Part shown: positions 33,627 to 46,336 of the stretch, piece by piece
Numbering within the stretch: position 1 is the first letter of the stretch
Layout: every line of letters begins with the position of its first letter
Origin: Muscardinus avellanarius
Lineage: Eukaryota; Chordata; Mammalia; Rodentia; Gliridae
Direction: 5' to 3'
Assembly: GCA_963383645.1 (NCBI GenBank)
Contig: OY726565.1
Coordinates: 24,674,466 to 24,738,465 of the forward strand
Length of the DNA: 64,000 nucleotides
Notes under the pieces: generated by a model
What the model was told of the DNA's origin: nothing
The model's database searches: none
What the model saw: the letters and a program-made list of their open reading frames with translations, nothing else
Position numbers and translations under genes: made by a program

Positions 33627-33774
33627 CAGGCATGGTGTCACACACCCATAATCCTAGTACCTGGGAGGCTGAGACAGGAAGATTATAGGTTCGGGGTCAG
33701 ACTCTGTAACTAAGAAAGACTCTATTAAAAATAATTTTTTAAAAAAAATGTCTGAAATTCTAGCTCAAAAAATA
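33627..33774 (+). repeat. B1-dID SINE, older copy at the same target
   Basis: aggcatggtgtcacacaccc onward, with a degraded ID half. The same target sequence recurs on its right as aagtccagggtta (33775-33787). Confidence 0.8.
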
Positions 33775-34334
33775 AAGTCCAGGGTTAATATTGTTTTTTT
33801 TGTTGTTGTTGTTTTGTTTTTTGTTTTTTTTTGCATTGCCATCTTCAACTTGCAGTGTCTCTTCCCTGGTCTAAGATGATCACCAAAACTTTACTCCAGT
33901 GGGCAAGAACTAAAGACTAGTACATCTACCCCTCTTCTTTTCTTCAAGGGAATGACAGGCCATTGTTGACCACTTCAACTTAATCCCATTGATTAGATCT
34001 GGACCACATCTTACTGAAAGGGAAACTGGAAAATGACATTGTCAGTTGGGAGAGTATATTTCTATCCAGTTAAAACACAGAGTAGCTCTCACTAAATAAA
34101 TGGTGGATACTGGGGGACAATTAGCTGTTTCTTCCACAAAAAGAAACAAAATAATGATCAACAGCATAATACACACAAAAAATACAATTACCTTAAACTA
34201 TAAAAATAAAATCAATAAGTTTTTATAACACCCTAGAAACTGAATGGGACAGGGTGGATAACTGGAAACACTGAGTTTCCCCCTGTACATCACCTATTTG
34301 AGAATTGGTCTAGGACTGTGAAGAAAATGGGCCT

Positions 34335-34485
34335 GGAGACCAAAAAGCAATTTGGGGATGATGAATATGGTCATTCTCTCGATTATGGTGATGGTCTTAC
34401 TTGTATATACATATGTCGAAACTTAACCAATTTTATATTTTAAATGTGTGCAGTTTATTTTATGTCATTTATTTCAGAGTGAGTC
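34335..34485 (+). repeat. Ancient L1M 3' UTR, plus strand
   Basis: ctcgattatggtgatggtct, acttgtatatacatatgtcg, aaacttaaccaattttat, gtgcagtttattttatgtca follow the typical order of old L1M 3' ends. Confidence 0.65.
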
Positions 34486-36137
34486 TACAAAAGGGGGGAA
34501 TGGAATGTGAACAATATTGAATTTAAAGAAATGTTCTGACTTTCCCTAGGAAAGTAGTTACCAGAAGGGTTAAAGCACATGACTGCAGAGTATACTCTCA
34601 GCAATAAAATCCTCCAGGAATGCATAAATAAAAAAGGCCAAAATTCATGAAAAAGGCCAGGAAGGGAACTGTAGGTGGAAATGGAGCACTGGGACAGTGG
34701 AGAAAAGCTAGGTTTAGTGACATTTTCCTCATCACCTCTCCCTCATCCTCAACATGAGAGCCTACTGTGCTCAGATCAGAGTCAACTTGTCAGTGTAATT
34801 GTGATGAAGTACAGGAAGGATGGTCGCTCTGGGGACAGCAGAACACAGGCTGAGAAGAAGCTTTCTTCTGGAAGAGGAGCCCAAACTGCCAGGCAGCAGA
34901 CAGCAGAAACATGAAGACAAAAAGCAGGAAGAAAAACATGCAGGGAGACCCACCCCCTGTCCCACTTACAGGGGTTTTCACCCAGAAGGTGTGTTTGTAA
35001 AGTGTTGCAAACATTACTGCCTTTCCTGCTAGCTATATTTTTCCTGTTACTTATTAATTCTTATCTTTACAGATTTTGCATTTCATTTATTTGTTCAGAT
35101 GTATTTTGGAGGTACTTGGTTTTTACTTGCCACTTTGATAAGTGCTGAGGAGAGAAAATTAATGAATTTATCTCAAAAGGAACCTTACAGAATAAAGAGA
35201 ACAGTGGAAATAAAATCTCTTCAGCTTGATTTATCCATGCATTTCTGGAATTGTACTGTTGCTTTGTACGAACACATTTGGAGCTCAGAAAAGACAAGTG
35301 GTAGAGAAGTGGCGGGAGACTGCCTTCTGTCCTAGAATGCAGAACTTCTTCCTTTTCTATATTTTTTCACATCACTGGGAGCTATATTTTATCTGTACTT
35401 TAGAATACCAAATGAGGTGGGCTTGGCTTCTGCATATCCTTGGCATTCTTTCTCTTCATGATATGGCAATATAAATAGAAGAAGACAGATTGAAGAGGAG
35501 TGAGGCATGCATAAATTTCAAATATAAAATAAATAGATGCTAAAACCTTTATCTTAGTGCCATGAGGATAGTGAGATTTTATGTTAATAAATGGCCCATA
35601 AACCCAAAAGGAAAAAATTTCATTTTACATTTCAAATCATTGTTCTCATGTTTCATCTGACATCAGTAAACAGATCTAAAAATGTGACTTTCTATATATT
35701 GGGTGACTTATCCATAACAATACTACTTCTTTCCAAATACAAGCCTATCCTTTTCTCAGAGTGTTGAGAAAGTTGTCATCAGAAAAGCAGATGAGCGCAG
35801 GGTTGACATTCTTTGATTCTAAGATAAGTGTCAGATTTTTAAATCCATTATATTTGGATGCAAGATCAACATGTGGACTTGCAAAATATGTTAGAGCTAA
35901 GAGGTAAAATGAATACAAGGGGGATGTCTACATAGCAACCGTGACAAGACTCTAGGTGAAAATATTCTTACCTCATTCCAGTCAATCTTTACCAAGCCCC
36001 AGACTTCATAATGTTAACTAGTTCAAATAATTTATGCCAAAAGTTATTTGTAGCTTTAATTTTTATATCTTCATATCCTTGCTATATTTTCCAAATCATC
36101 AATTGTTCTATATTCCTTATAAATGATCACCTACATG
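34486..36137. other. Unassigned unique DNA
   Basis: No gene recognised. Overlapping open frames near 34675-35474 on both strands lack domains. Confidence 0.4.
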
Positions 36138-36424
36138 GTACTTTGTAATGGGGATTGAACTTTAATGCTACAACCCCAGCCCTTTACTTTGTAGTTTTTT
36201 GTTTTGAAACAGGACCTTACTAGGTTGCTGAGAATTTCACTCCACTGCTGAGGCTAACCTGCTAATGCCTTTGGTGTTCTTCCTGTCTCAGCCTCCAAAG
36301 TACATTTTTATGTTATATTGTGAAAGAGTCTCACTAGATTTCTGAGGATGGCCTTGAACCTGTGATCCTCCTGTCTCAACCTCCCAACTACTGGAATTAT
36401 AAGAGTGTGCCTCCACAGCTGGCT
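36138..36424 (-). repeat. Two old B1-dID SINE fragments in tandem, minus strand
   Basis: 36138-36303 has the reversed ID half (ggggattgaactttaatgct, caaccccagcc) and a B1 remnant ending tctcagcctccaaagtac. 36305-36424 is a second reversed B1 half (tgaacctgtgatcctcctgt to cacagctggct). Confidence 0.75.
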
Positions 36425-36429
36425 CCTTT

Positions 36430-37594
36430 GTAAGATTTGAGTTGAATATTTCATTTTCATTTAATACTTCTGTTGAATTAAAATATATTAAAATAGTTTT
36501 GTTTTGCACAGTTCATTCACCATGGGGTGGAAGAGACTCGCACATAAGAAGGCTTTACTGACTAAGGCAAGTGAGTTATAAAGTAGCCACTATATTATAA
36601 AGCTGACCGAAAAACTTCATGTTCATCAAGTGTTACCTCTGTTTCTCACTCCCATGACTGAAAATGTAACTGGAATACTACCAATTTTCTCCAAATGATC
36701 AGTGTCACCAGGAAAAATTTGGAAGCCCAAGGAGCAAACATATTTCTCAAAGGCAAAAACGATTCCTTGCCCCATCTATCAAAACCTTATCTTTACTACC
36801 TAAAGTTTTCTCATGAATGTGGACTATAAAAGGAATCTAATGGCACAGTACTCCAAGGAAGCACTGATACCACCATTCACAATTTTTCTAAAAACCAATA
36901 ATGATTATCTCAATTTAAAATAAGAGACAAATCCTCCCCTTCACTCTGCTCCATAGTTATTATCCCCTCCCAAACAGCTGTGGCTTCAAAATGACAAACT
37001 AATGCCTACAGTTGCTATTTGCAAATTCTATAATCTTAAATGTATTTTATATAGTTTTTACACAAGCTGTAGGTTTTCAAGTGTTTTGAAATCTATGAGA
37101 AAATGTTTCTGGTGTTTCTGTGGGGCAAGCCAGGTGAAGGGTAAAGATGAGCACCTTCAGTCCCCTCCCTCAGGCTTCCTTGGGAGATAATCTCAGCCAC
37201 TGGGGATTATTAATACTTAAGGTTGATTTGCATCTTCAAGAGGACTCTTGAAGAAAGCCCTTCCACTCCAAATAAGGAAGCTGAAATGACAGATTTGGGT
37301 TGATGTTTTAGGAACACTTGCCGGATGCACCTCAATTAAATCATAGATGATTGCTTAGTCTCTAATGCATAGAAGAAACTGTGTTAGCCAAAACTGTATA
37401 TGCCTATAGGCAAGTAGTATGTTCAAATATTTCCCAAGATGATAGGTTATATTTTTCCAATTTCTTTGTTTCAGTGTTGTTAACAACTTGCACATATCAA
37501 CCCACCTAAACTACTGAATAGTTTTTGTTTTATTTAATGGATAATCACTGAATCATGAACTAATTAAGACAGTGGGGCTTCAACAGAGAACAAA
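36430..37594. other. Unassigned unique AT-rich DNA
   Basis: No gene recognised. Confidence 0.4.
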
Positions 37595-37609
37595 GCAAAT
37601 ATGGTCTTT
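37595..37609. repeat. Target-site duplication of the minus-strand L1 (left copy)
   Basis: gcaaatatggtcttt; the same 15 bases recur at 43485-43499. Confidence 0.9.
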
Positions 37610-37871
37610 TTTTAAACAAATTTTTTTACTGAACATAAATGGTATAAATTTAAATTATATTTGGTGCCCTCTCCCCTCCACCCCCGTTTTCCCTTCCCCC
37701 TCCCACCAATGGTTGTCCAGGTTAATCATGTCATATTCATAATTTTATACATATTCAGATGTAGACCCTCATTAATCAAGATCAGCCTTCCTCCTCTCCT
37801 ATCTTTCCATTCAAACTTTGCTGGTATTTCCCCTCCATTATCTGGAGTCCCACTGGTATCCTCTGTGTTCC

Positions 37872-40800
37872 CTAGTTTGGGCATATTAGAGGAAACATAT
37901 GTACCTTCTCCTTCTGTGCTTGGCTGATCTCACTTAACATAATGTTCTCCAGGCCTTTCCATCTTCTTGCAAATGATATACTTTTGTTCTTCTTTATGGC
38001 TGAATAGAATTGCATTGTGTGTATTTCCCAAAGTTTTGCTATCCATTCATCTGTTGATGGAGATCTGGGTTTGTTCCATATTTTTGCTCTTATGAATTGT
38101 GCTGCTATGAACATAGGTATGCATATGTTGCTGTAGTTCTCTGAATTCAGCCCCTTTGGAAAGATACCCAGGAGTGGTAGAGCTGGATCATATGGTGGAT
38201 CTATTCCCACCTTTCTTAGGAATCTCCACACAGATCTCTATAGTGGCTGAACTAGTTTGCATTCCCACCAACAGTGTAAAAGAGTTCCTCTTTCCCCACA
38301 TCCTCGCCAGCATTTGTTGTTATTTGATTTCTTTATGCTTGCCACTCTGACTGGGGTTAGATGGAATCTCAGTGTAGTTTTGATTTGCATCTCCCTGATG
38401 GCCAGTGATGAAGAACATCTTTTCATGTATCTATTGGCCCTTTGTATCTCTTCTTTTGTGAAGTGTCTATTCAGTTCATTTGCCCATTTCTTGATTGGGT
38501 TGCTTGTTTTGCTAGTGTAGAGTCTTTTGAGCTCTTTGTATATTCTGGATATTAGCCCCCTATCAGAGTGGTGGCTGGTAAAGATAATTTCCCATTCTGT
38601 AGGCTTCCTCTTTAGGTTACTGATGGTTTCCTTTGATGAGAGGAAACTTTTTAGTTTGATGTTATTCCACTTGTTGATTCTTGCTTTAATTTCCTGAGTT
38701 TTGGAGGTTTTGTTGAGGAAGTTACTGCCTGTGCCAATATGCTGTAGTGTTGAGCCTATGCTCTCCTCTAATAACATCACAGTCTCAGGTTTAATTTCCA
38801 AGTCTTTGATCCATTTTGAGTTGATTCCTGTGCATGGTGAGATATAGGGGTTTAGTTCCATCTTTCTACAAATGGATAGCCAGTTCTCCTGGCACCTTTT
38901 TTTGAAAAGGCTGTCTTTTCTCCAGCGTATGAGTTTGGCCCCTTTGTCAAAGATTAATTGACTAAAGATGTGTGGGTTTGTTTCTGTACCTTCTATTCTA
39001 ATCCACTGGTCAGTATATCTGTTATTGTGCCAGTACCATGCTGTTTTTACTACTATTGCTCTATAGTATAACTTGAAGTCTGGGATTGTGATGCCTCCTG
39101 CATGTTTTTTATTGCTGAGAATTGCTTTGGCTATTCTGGGTCTTTTCTTTCTCCATATAAAGTTCATGATTGATTTTTCTAGGTCTCTGAAGAATGTTGC
39201 TGGTATTTTAATGGGAATTGCATTGAATCTATAGATCAGTTTTGGCAGAATGGCCATTTTGATGATATTTATTCTGCCTATCCATGAGCACAGGAGGTCT
39301 TTCCATCTTCCAAGTTCTTCAATTTCTTTTTTAATGTTTTATAATTTATGTTGTAGAGGTCTTTTACATCTTTGGTTAGGTTTATTCCTAGGTATTTTAT
39401 TGGTTTTGAGGTTATAGTGAATGGGATTGTTTTCTTTGTTTCTTTCATTGTGGATTCATTGTTGGCATAAAGAAAAGCCACTGATTTATTTAGGTTGATT
39501 TTGTATCCTGTGATTTTGCTGAATTTGTCAATCAGCTCCAGAAGTCTTTTGGTTGAGTTCATTGGGTCTTCCAGATAAAGGATCATGTCATCTGCAAATA
39601 AGGATAATTTTAATTCCTCTCTTCCTATGTGAATTCCTTTGATTTCCTTCTCTTGTCTTATTGCTACAGCAAGGGTCTCTAGGACTATATTGAAAAGGAG
39701 TGGTGATAGTGGGCATCCTTGTCTTGTTACTGACTTTAGAGGAAATTCTTGCAGTTTTTCCCCATTCAATATTATGTTGGCTTTGGGTTTACAGTATATT
39801 GCCTTCATTATGTTGAGGTACGTTCCTTCTATCCCAATTTTCTGCAGTGTTTTTAACATAAATGAGTGTTGGATTTTGTCAAATGCTTTTTCAGCATCTA
39901 TTGCTATGATGATGTGTTTTTTGTTCTTGGTTCTATTTATGTGGTGAATAACATGTATTGATTTGCGTATGGTGAACCAGCCTTGTTTTTCTGGGATGAA
40001 ACCAATTTGGTCATGATGTATTATTCTCTTGATATAGTTTTGAATGCATATGGCTAGTATTTTGTTTAGAATTTTGCATCTATGTTCATTAAAGATATTG
40101 GTCTGTAGTTTTCCTTTCTTGAGGTATCTTTATTTGTTTTGGGGATTAATATGATACTGGCCTCATAGAAGGAATTTGGGAGAGTTCCATCTCTTTCAAT
40201 TTTCCAGAACAAGTTCTAAAGTATTGGTATTAGTTGTTCACTGAAGGTTTTGTAGAATTCAGCTGGAAACCCATCTGGGCCTGGGCTTTTCTTTGGTAGA
40301 ATTTTTATTGCCATTTCTATTTCTTTTGTTGCTATTGGTTGGTTTAGGGTTGCTATGTCCTCTTGGTTGAGTGTAGGAAGGTTAACTGTGCTTAGAAATC
40401 TGTCAATTTCATCCATGTTTTCAAGTCTATTGGAGTATAAATTTTTAAAGTAGTTTCTGATAATCTTTTGAATTTCTTCACTATCTGTGGTAATATCTCC
40501 TTTTTCATTTCTAATTTTGATAATTTGAGTTGATTCTCTTTTTCTTTTGGTTAGGTTGGCCAGGGGTTCATCAATTCTATTAATCTTTTCAAAGAACCAA
40601 CTTTTTGTTTTATTGATTCTTTGAATTTTTTTGTTCTCTATTTAATTTATTTCTGCTATAATTTTAATAATTTCTCGTCTTCTGCTGGCTTTGGGAATGG
40701 ATTGTTGCAGAATTTCTAGATCCTTGAGTTGTGTCATTAGGTTCTTTACTTGGTGATTCTCTGTCCTTCTTATGTGGGCACTCAATGCAATAAACTTTCT

Positions 40801-41684
40801 TCTTAATACTGCCTTCATAGTGTCCCATAGATTTTGGTACGTTGTGTCTCTGTTTTCGTTTGTTTCCATAAATTTCTTTATTTCTTACCTAATTTCCTCT
40901 ATTACCCATTCATCATTCAATAGTGTATCATTCAATCTCCATGTATTTGAATTATTTCTTTTGAGTTTCCTGTTGTTGATTTCTACTTTTATTCCATTAT
41001 GGTCTGAAAAGATGCAAGGAATTATATTACATTTTTTAAATTTGCAGGCACTTTCTTTGTGACCCAGGATGTGGTCTATTTTGGAGAAGGTTTCATGGGC
41101 TACTGAGAAGAATGTGTATTCTGTAGTCCCTGGCTGAAATATTCTGTAAATGTCTATTAGGTCCATTTGGTTTATGGTTTTCTTTAGTTGTAAGGAGTCT
41201 TTACTCATCTTTTGCCTTGAAGATTGATCCAGTGGTGTGAGAGGCGTATTAAAGTCTCCCATAATTATTGTATTTGGGTCTTTTTGGGATCTGATGTCCA
41301 GAAGGTTTTGTTTTATAAATGTGGTTGCACCGGCGTTTGGGGCATAAATATTTACTATCATTATATCTTCTTGGTGTATTGTTCCTTTTAATAAAATGAA
41401 GTGTCCTGATTTGTCTCTTCTGAAGTGTTTTAGTTTAAAGTCTGTTTTGTTAGATATCAGGGTACCCCTGCTCTTTTTTGGGCTCCAATAGCATGGTATA
41501 TCGTTTTCCATCCTTTCACTTTCAGTCTGTGAATGTCTTTGGCTCTAAGGTGAGTTTCTTGCAGACAACATATATTTGGATTATGTTTCTTAATCCACAT
41601 TGCCAGTCTAAGTCTTTTGATTGGTGAGTTAAATCCTTTGACGTTAAGAGATATTATTGAAATATGATTTTTGTTTTCTGCCAT
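37872..41684 (-). pseudogene. L1 ORF2 (endonuclease-reverse transcriptase), disrupted
   Basis: Covers about 1270 codons, the usual ORF2 length, but is split into at least seven frames. The endonuclease begins MAENKNHISIISLNVKGFNS and keeps the catalytic-type motifs QETH, GDFN and SDHNG. The reverse transcriptase has the FADD box (about 39587-39598). The C-terminal part keeps the Cys-rich motif [18 protein letters not shown]. Breaks include a frame change near 41470, stops near 40885, 40640 and 40216, a shift before 39859, a shift near 39270 and a stop near 38235. It cannot make an active enzyme. Confidence 0.95.
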
Positions 41685-41725
41685 TTTATGTTCTGTCTAC
41701 TATTTGGTGGTTTTGTCTTTCTTCT

Positions 41726-42660
41726 TTACTTAAATGGCCCACTTATGAACTTCCTCTCTTCTCTGGTTCTGAAGTCTGCTTCTTTTTCTTCTTTATGATT
41801 TATTTCTTTAAGAATTTTCTCTAGTGTTGGCTTTGAATTCATGAATTTTTTAAGATTCTGTTTATCCTGAAATATTTTTGTTTCTCCTTTGATTTTGAAT
41901 AGTAGTGTTGCTGGATAGATTAGTTTTGGTTGGAAGTTATTTTCTTCCAGGGTCTGAATCACATCATACCCGTCTCTCCTAGCATTCCTGACCTGGGTTG
42001 TATAGTCTGGGGTGATTCTTATTGTTTTGCCTCTATATGTCACCCGTCCTTTTGTTCCCACTGCTCTTAAGATTCCTTCCTTGGCCTCTATATTGGTCAT
42101 TTTGGCTATTATGTGGCGTGGGGAGGTCCTTCTTTGGTCCTGTCTCAATGGAGTTCTGTATGCCTCCTGGACATGAAGATCCAAGTCTCTTTCCATGTTT
42201 GGAAAATTCTCTGAGATTATTTCTTTGAAGAGATTACGGATGCCCTTGGTCTGTACCTCTATCCCTTCTTCAATGCCTATTATCCATAAGTTAGGATGCT
42301 TCATATTATCCCATATTTGCTGGATGTTTAGGTTTTGTTGCTGTAAAGATTTCTGTATATCGCTGACCATGTTTTCGGTTTGGGATGTACTGTCTTCTAA
42401 CATTGATATTGTGTTTTTTATTTCATCTACTCTTCCAGAATTTCTTTCTATTGCACTCTTCATTTCACTTATTGATTCTTTCATTTCATTCCAGACCTCT
42501 TTCTGATTCTTAGTGTTTCCAACTCATCTTTCATTTCCTCTAGACTTGTTTTAAATCCTTTCATCATATTTTAAATCAAGATTCTGAACTCCCCTTCTTG
42601 CATTTCTTGTAGGTCAGTATTTGTGACTTCTGTCAATTCTCCACTATTCCTGGTTCTCAT
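41726..42660 (-). pseudogene. L1 ORF1 (RNA-binding chaperone), disrupted
   Basis: The start is probably the ATG at 42660-42658 (MRTRNSGELTEV). A TAA occurs about 30 codons in, and a frameshift lies near 42490. The remaining 252 codons stay open, covering a coiled coil, the RRM (IIGIEEG), the PRHIIAKMTN motif, ITPDY, ARRDGYDVIQTL, YPATLLFKI and a basic tail. About 310 codons in total. Confidence 0.9.
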
Positions 42661-43484
42661 ATTTTCAACATTCTCAGGCCTGTTCTTCTGTTGTCTTCCC
42701 ACTGATTGTGGTTATTGTGTATAGTCCATTCTTAGTAATATGGATTTAGAAAAGTTAACAGGTAAAGAGTACTTTTCAAGTGGTGGGTCAGAAGTCAGCA
42801 ACCATGAACACCCAAATTTTGTTTCTCTGCTTCACAAAATGACAATAAACAGTAACTCGCTGCCACCACTGAAGGCAATATGGTGCCAATGCCACACCCT
42901 TGGCCGTGAGGCTAGCGTATTTCTTTTCTTGTTTTGAGCTCCACTCTGAGTCCCTGGAGGGCGTGCTGAGCCCGGCCCCTGGGAGCTTTAGATGCTCCTT
43001 GCACCGAAAAAACTGCTGAATTACACCCTGTGTTCTGCAGCTGCTCACCTCAGCTTGCTGTCCGCTCCTGCTCTCTGGAGCCTGGTGGCTGGTTGAGTGC
43101 GTTGGTCTGGAGCCATCCGGAAAATTCTCCACTGCCAGCAGCAGTATGGCGCTGCTGCCACGTCCAGACCATGAGACCAGTGTATCTCCTCTCCAGTTCT
43201 GAGCTCCGTTCTGAGTCCCCCTCCTCTCTGGAGCCTGGCGCTGCAAGGAAAGATGACGCTGGCGGCGTGGCTCCACCGCCTCTGGAATGCGGGCTGGTTT
43301 CCTCTCTGGTGTCTAGCCATTCTTCTAACCTTCCTTCTCTCTGTCCCTTGTACTTGCAGTTTTTATTTCTCTGCTGGTGGTGTTTTCTGGCTATGAAAAG
43401 CACTGATTTTGTAGTAATAAAGATCGATTGTTAGCGGGATTCATAAACGCCGTTTTACTCAGTTGCCATCTTCCCAGAAGTCTC
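42661..43484 (-). promoter_or_regulatory. L1 5' UTR (internal promoter), minus strand
   Basis: About 820 bases, GC-rich compared with the surroundings. At its very start is gggaagatggcaac (YY1-type AAGATGGC), the position at which L1 promoters typically bind YY1. Overlapping open frames here (for example 162 codons minus) are not convincing genes. Confidence 0.75.
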
Positions 43485-43499
43485 GCAAATATGGTCTTT
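43485..43499. repeat. Target-site duplication of the minus-strand L1 (right copy)
   Basis: gcaaatatggtcttt, identical to 37595-37609. Confidence 0.9.
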
Positions 43500-45660
43500 A
43501 AAGCCATTCTTGGAACTGAGGCTCAGTAGGAAAGAAGAATAGATCCCTGGGGGAAAGTGACCAGAATAAAGCCTGGTCATGGAGAACTAGAATAAAAGGT
43601 AGGTTAATTCACCAAATAAAATAAATTTGGTAATTACTGAATGATTATCCCAGATAAGGTAAGGTTAACCCCAAAGACCCTTTATTTTCTCACCACCCCC
43701 AAATTGTACATATGTATGCATGAGTTTTAAGGCACATAACAGATGTTTCTTGAAGCATACAGAATGTGTCATATTCAATAGTCATGATATTGGAACTCAA
43801 TGAAGGTTAAATAATGATAAATAATAACACATTCAGAACCATTAATCAATTACACCAACATTTGTCGAGCAAAACAATTATATATTTTATTACCCAGGCC
43901 TATAAAAGTGTCACTTATGAAGCATTACATACTATATCATCCAGATTAAAAACTGAAAGCCCATTATAAGTCATATCATTTTGCCCCACATATCTGGGTT
44001 GAAGCTTGGGGAACTGCTGCCCTGTTGTTCAGTCACTCAGCAGGCCTATAGGATGTTCTCACACAATGTGCTCCTAACTTCTAGGCCTTCAAGGACAAGG
44101 AATTCAAATATGTCCTTTAATATACTTTGAAGCTGATACAGCAAGAAAGACTGGTCATTTTTTAGACAGCATATTTTTTTTTCTTGCAGAATTGGGACAA
44201 GGACACTGTCAAAATATCAACAGTTCCCAGCTGACAGTTTTTGTCTAGCTCTTTGAACTGGGGAAGTTAAAATCGGAATCTCTTTTATATCCCAACTATT
44301 TTTTTAAGCCCAAGAGTCTTGCTAGGTGGCATAAGACAGCTGTATAAAGACTTAGACCTTCCTAGCACCATGACTGCAGATAAGCAGAGTAAAGAGACAG
44401 GGATGTGAAGAGAATGGCTGGTCCCATGGTCAGACACGGAGGCTGACTTCGTGCTTCTTTTCCTAACATAACTAGTTCTTCTATAAATAGAAGGAAGAAG
44501 GCTGTTGACCTCATCATAATGAAGGCTATTAGTTGGCTTCAATACATCCACAAAACAGGTATCAGGTGCCAAAGCAAAGTCAAAGGATCTTGCTTCAGGG
44601 GAACATGTTACATGTGAATGTGTAATCATGCACATTTACCTGATTACATGCATTTACCTGATTATTTCTCTCATTGTAATACCCAACTGACCATTCTTAA
44701 CTTCAGGGAATCATGAATCATTTTCTCTGATCCTCTTCTTCGCTTTCTCTGGTAGGTCTTATTTTGAAACCATGAGACTTGCAAATATCTAACTTACTGC
44801 AAGAGTAGCATCACTTATCATCAGAAAAAGAAGTTGCATAGCACTCAATGTGAAAATTGGTGTGTCCCCTCCCATGAGTCAATTCACTTTTTAGAACTGA
44901 GACCAAGGATTTCTTCCCAGATGGAAGACAATGCTGGTAACAAATGAAGTGTGTTAGTTGTGTTAGTGATGCTCATTCCTTTTTATTTATTAAGGCTCAG
45001 GTTTATTATCTCTGAAAGTTGCAATGTGTGACTCTAAGTACTAAATGTAAATGTGTTTCTTTAGGAAAAATTGGAATTCAAGCCTGAACATAATTTATTT
45101 AACTAGATAATGGTTTCTTCATTTTCTTTTCAAAAAAAGAAAAAAAATTGCAGAGTGGAGCAAACATGTCACTCATTTTTCCACTGTGTTCACCTATGAG
45201 ATGCCATGAGGATGGTACTTATCAAAATATTTTTTTATTTATAATATCTTTTCATAGTTAAAAAATGTCTGAAAGATCTGGTCTAGGTCTTAACAACATG
45301 AATATTTACCGGAAGTAGAGTTCATGCTGGAGGTCAAAAAGGTCTGTCTATGTCTTTTTTATCTCTATAATCTTCTGTCAAAAAACATTGCCACACTGCC
45401 CCTTCCCATTTTTTTCTTGGTGGTCTGGCCCTATAAGACTGGATCAAGACCAGGAGAAGAATGTAGATCAATGTATTCATTTGGAATCAGTTTGTTTAGT
45501 TTCCATGACAGAAACCCAGCTGCAGCTAAAAAGAAGCTAAACTAATGAATTCCCGGAATCTAAGGGACAGCTGAACAACTGTACCCCACACAGGCAGAGA
45601 TGCTGTAAGCCTCTGAAGCACTGGAGGCAGGGAATCCCAAGAAGGCCTCAAACACTGTCT
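43500..45660. other. Unassigned unique AT-rich DNA
   Basis: No gene recognised. The 116-codon minus frame at 44285-44635 has no visible domain. Confidence 0.4.
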
Positions 45661-45677
45661 CCTTTTCTTTCTTTCTC

Positions 45678-45716
<39 letters not shown>

Positions 45717-45829
45717 CTCCTTCTTTCTTTCTCTTACTCTTCTTCCTTCCTTCCTTCCTTCCTTCCTTCCTTCCTTCCTTCCTTCCTTCCTTCTTTCTTC
45801 CTTTCTTCCTTCCTTTCTTTCTTTTTTTT
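45661..45829. repeat. (TTTC)n/(TTCC)n microsatellite in a SINE tail
   Basis: Long pyrimidine tract of TTTC then TTCC units, directly left of the minus-strand SINE at 45830, whose A-tail it replaces. Confidence 0.95.
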
Positions 45830-46018
45830 CCAGTACTACAGATGGAACCCAGGGGCATTCTATCTCTGAGCTACACCCCCAGCCCTATTTTTTATTTTTA
45901 TTTTTGAAACAGGGTCTCATTGAGTTGCAAAGGGCCTCACTAAGTAGCTGAGGCTGTTGTAAACCATGATCCTCCTGTTTCAGCCTCTCAAATGCTGGGA
46001 TTACAAGTGTGAGCCACA
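45830..46018 (-). repeat. B1-dID SINE, common subfamily, minus strand
   Basis: ccagtactacagatggaacc, gagctacacccccagcccta, to gggattacaagtgtgagcca. Confidence 0.9.
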
Positions 46019-46336
46019 CTGTCTCCACAGTGCTTTTCTTGGCTTCAATCTTCTTTCTTACTAGTCTTACTAGAAAGTCCTTTTTTTTTCCACATAGCAA
46101 GAAACAAGATGGCTGGTAGCCCCCACCTTAGGAACGAGGAGGGGGACATAAATCCCAGGGTATGACCAGAGGCTCCTGAGTCACAAGTTGACCTCTAGGG
46201 TAAATCACTCTTCAGGGTTACTGCCTAATCAGGTCCAGGGTGACCCGGTCCCAAATAGATTCTCTCTGAGATGGATTGTGTCTAAGAAGAGAGCAGTGTG
46301 GTTGAATGGAACACATATTAAGAAAAGGGGCCTCTG
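46019..46336. other. Unassigned DNA
   Basis: No feature recognised. Confidence 0.35.

Larger units (their letters stand above)
37611..43484 (-). mobile_element. Full-length LINE-1, minus strand, coding-dead
   Basis: 5.87 kb between the 15-base duplications. In its own direction it has a 5' UTR starting acttctgggaagatggcaac (the reverse of 43456-43480), ORF1, a 41-base gap, a near-full-length ORF2, a 3' UTR with a G-rich stretch (gggagggggaaggg and gggggtggagggg), and an A-tail seen as T-runs near 37607-37632. Both ORFs carry stops and frameshifts. Lineage is the same as, or a sister of, the 54.8-kb element: shared 5' UTR blocks include agcatctaaagctcccag and gggactcagagtgga. Confidence 0.95.

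Noticed and set aside
38257..42506. Plus-strand open frames (for example 39639-39947, 42195-42506)
   Set aside because: Antisense shadows of L1 ORF1 and ORF2.
42788..43434. Open frames of 90-162 codons on both strands
   Set aside because: They lie within the L1 5' UTR and share no residues with known proteins; chance frames in GC-rich DNA.
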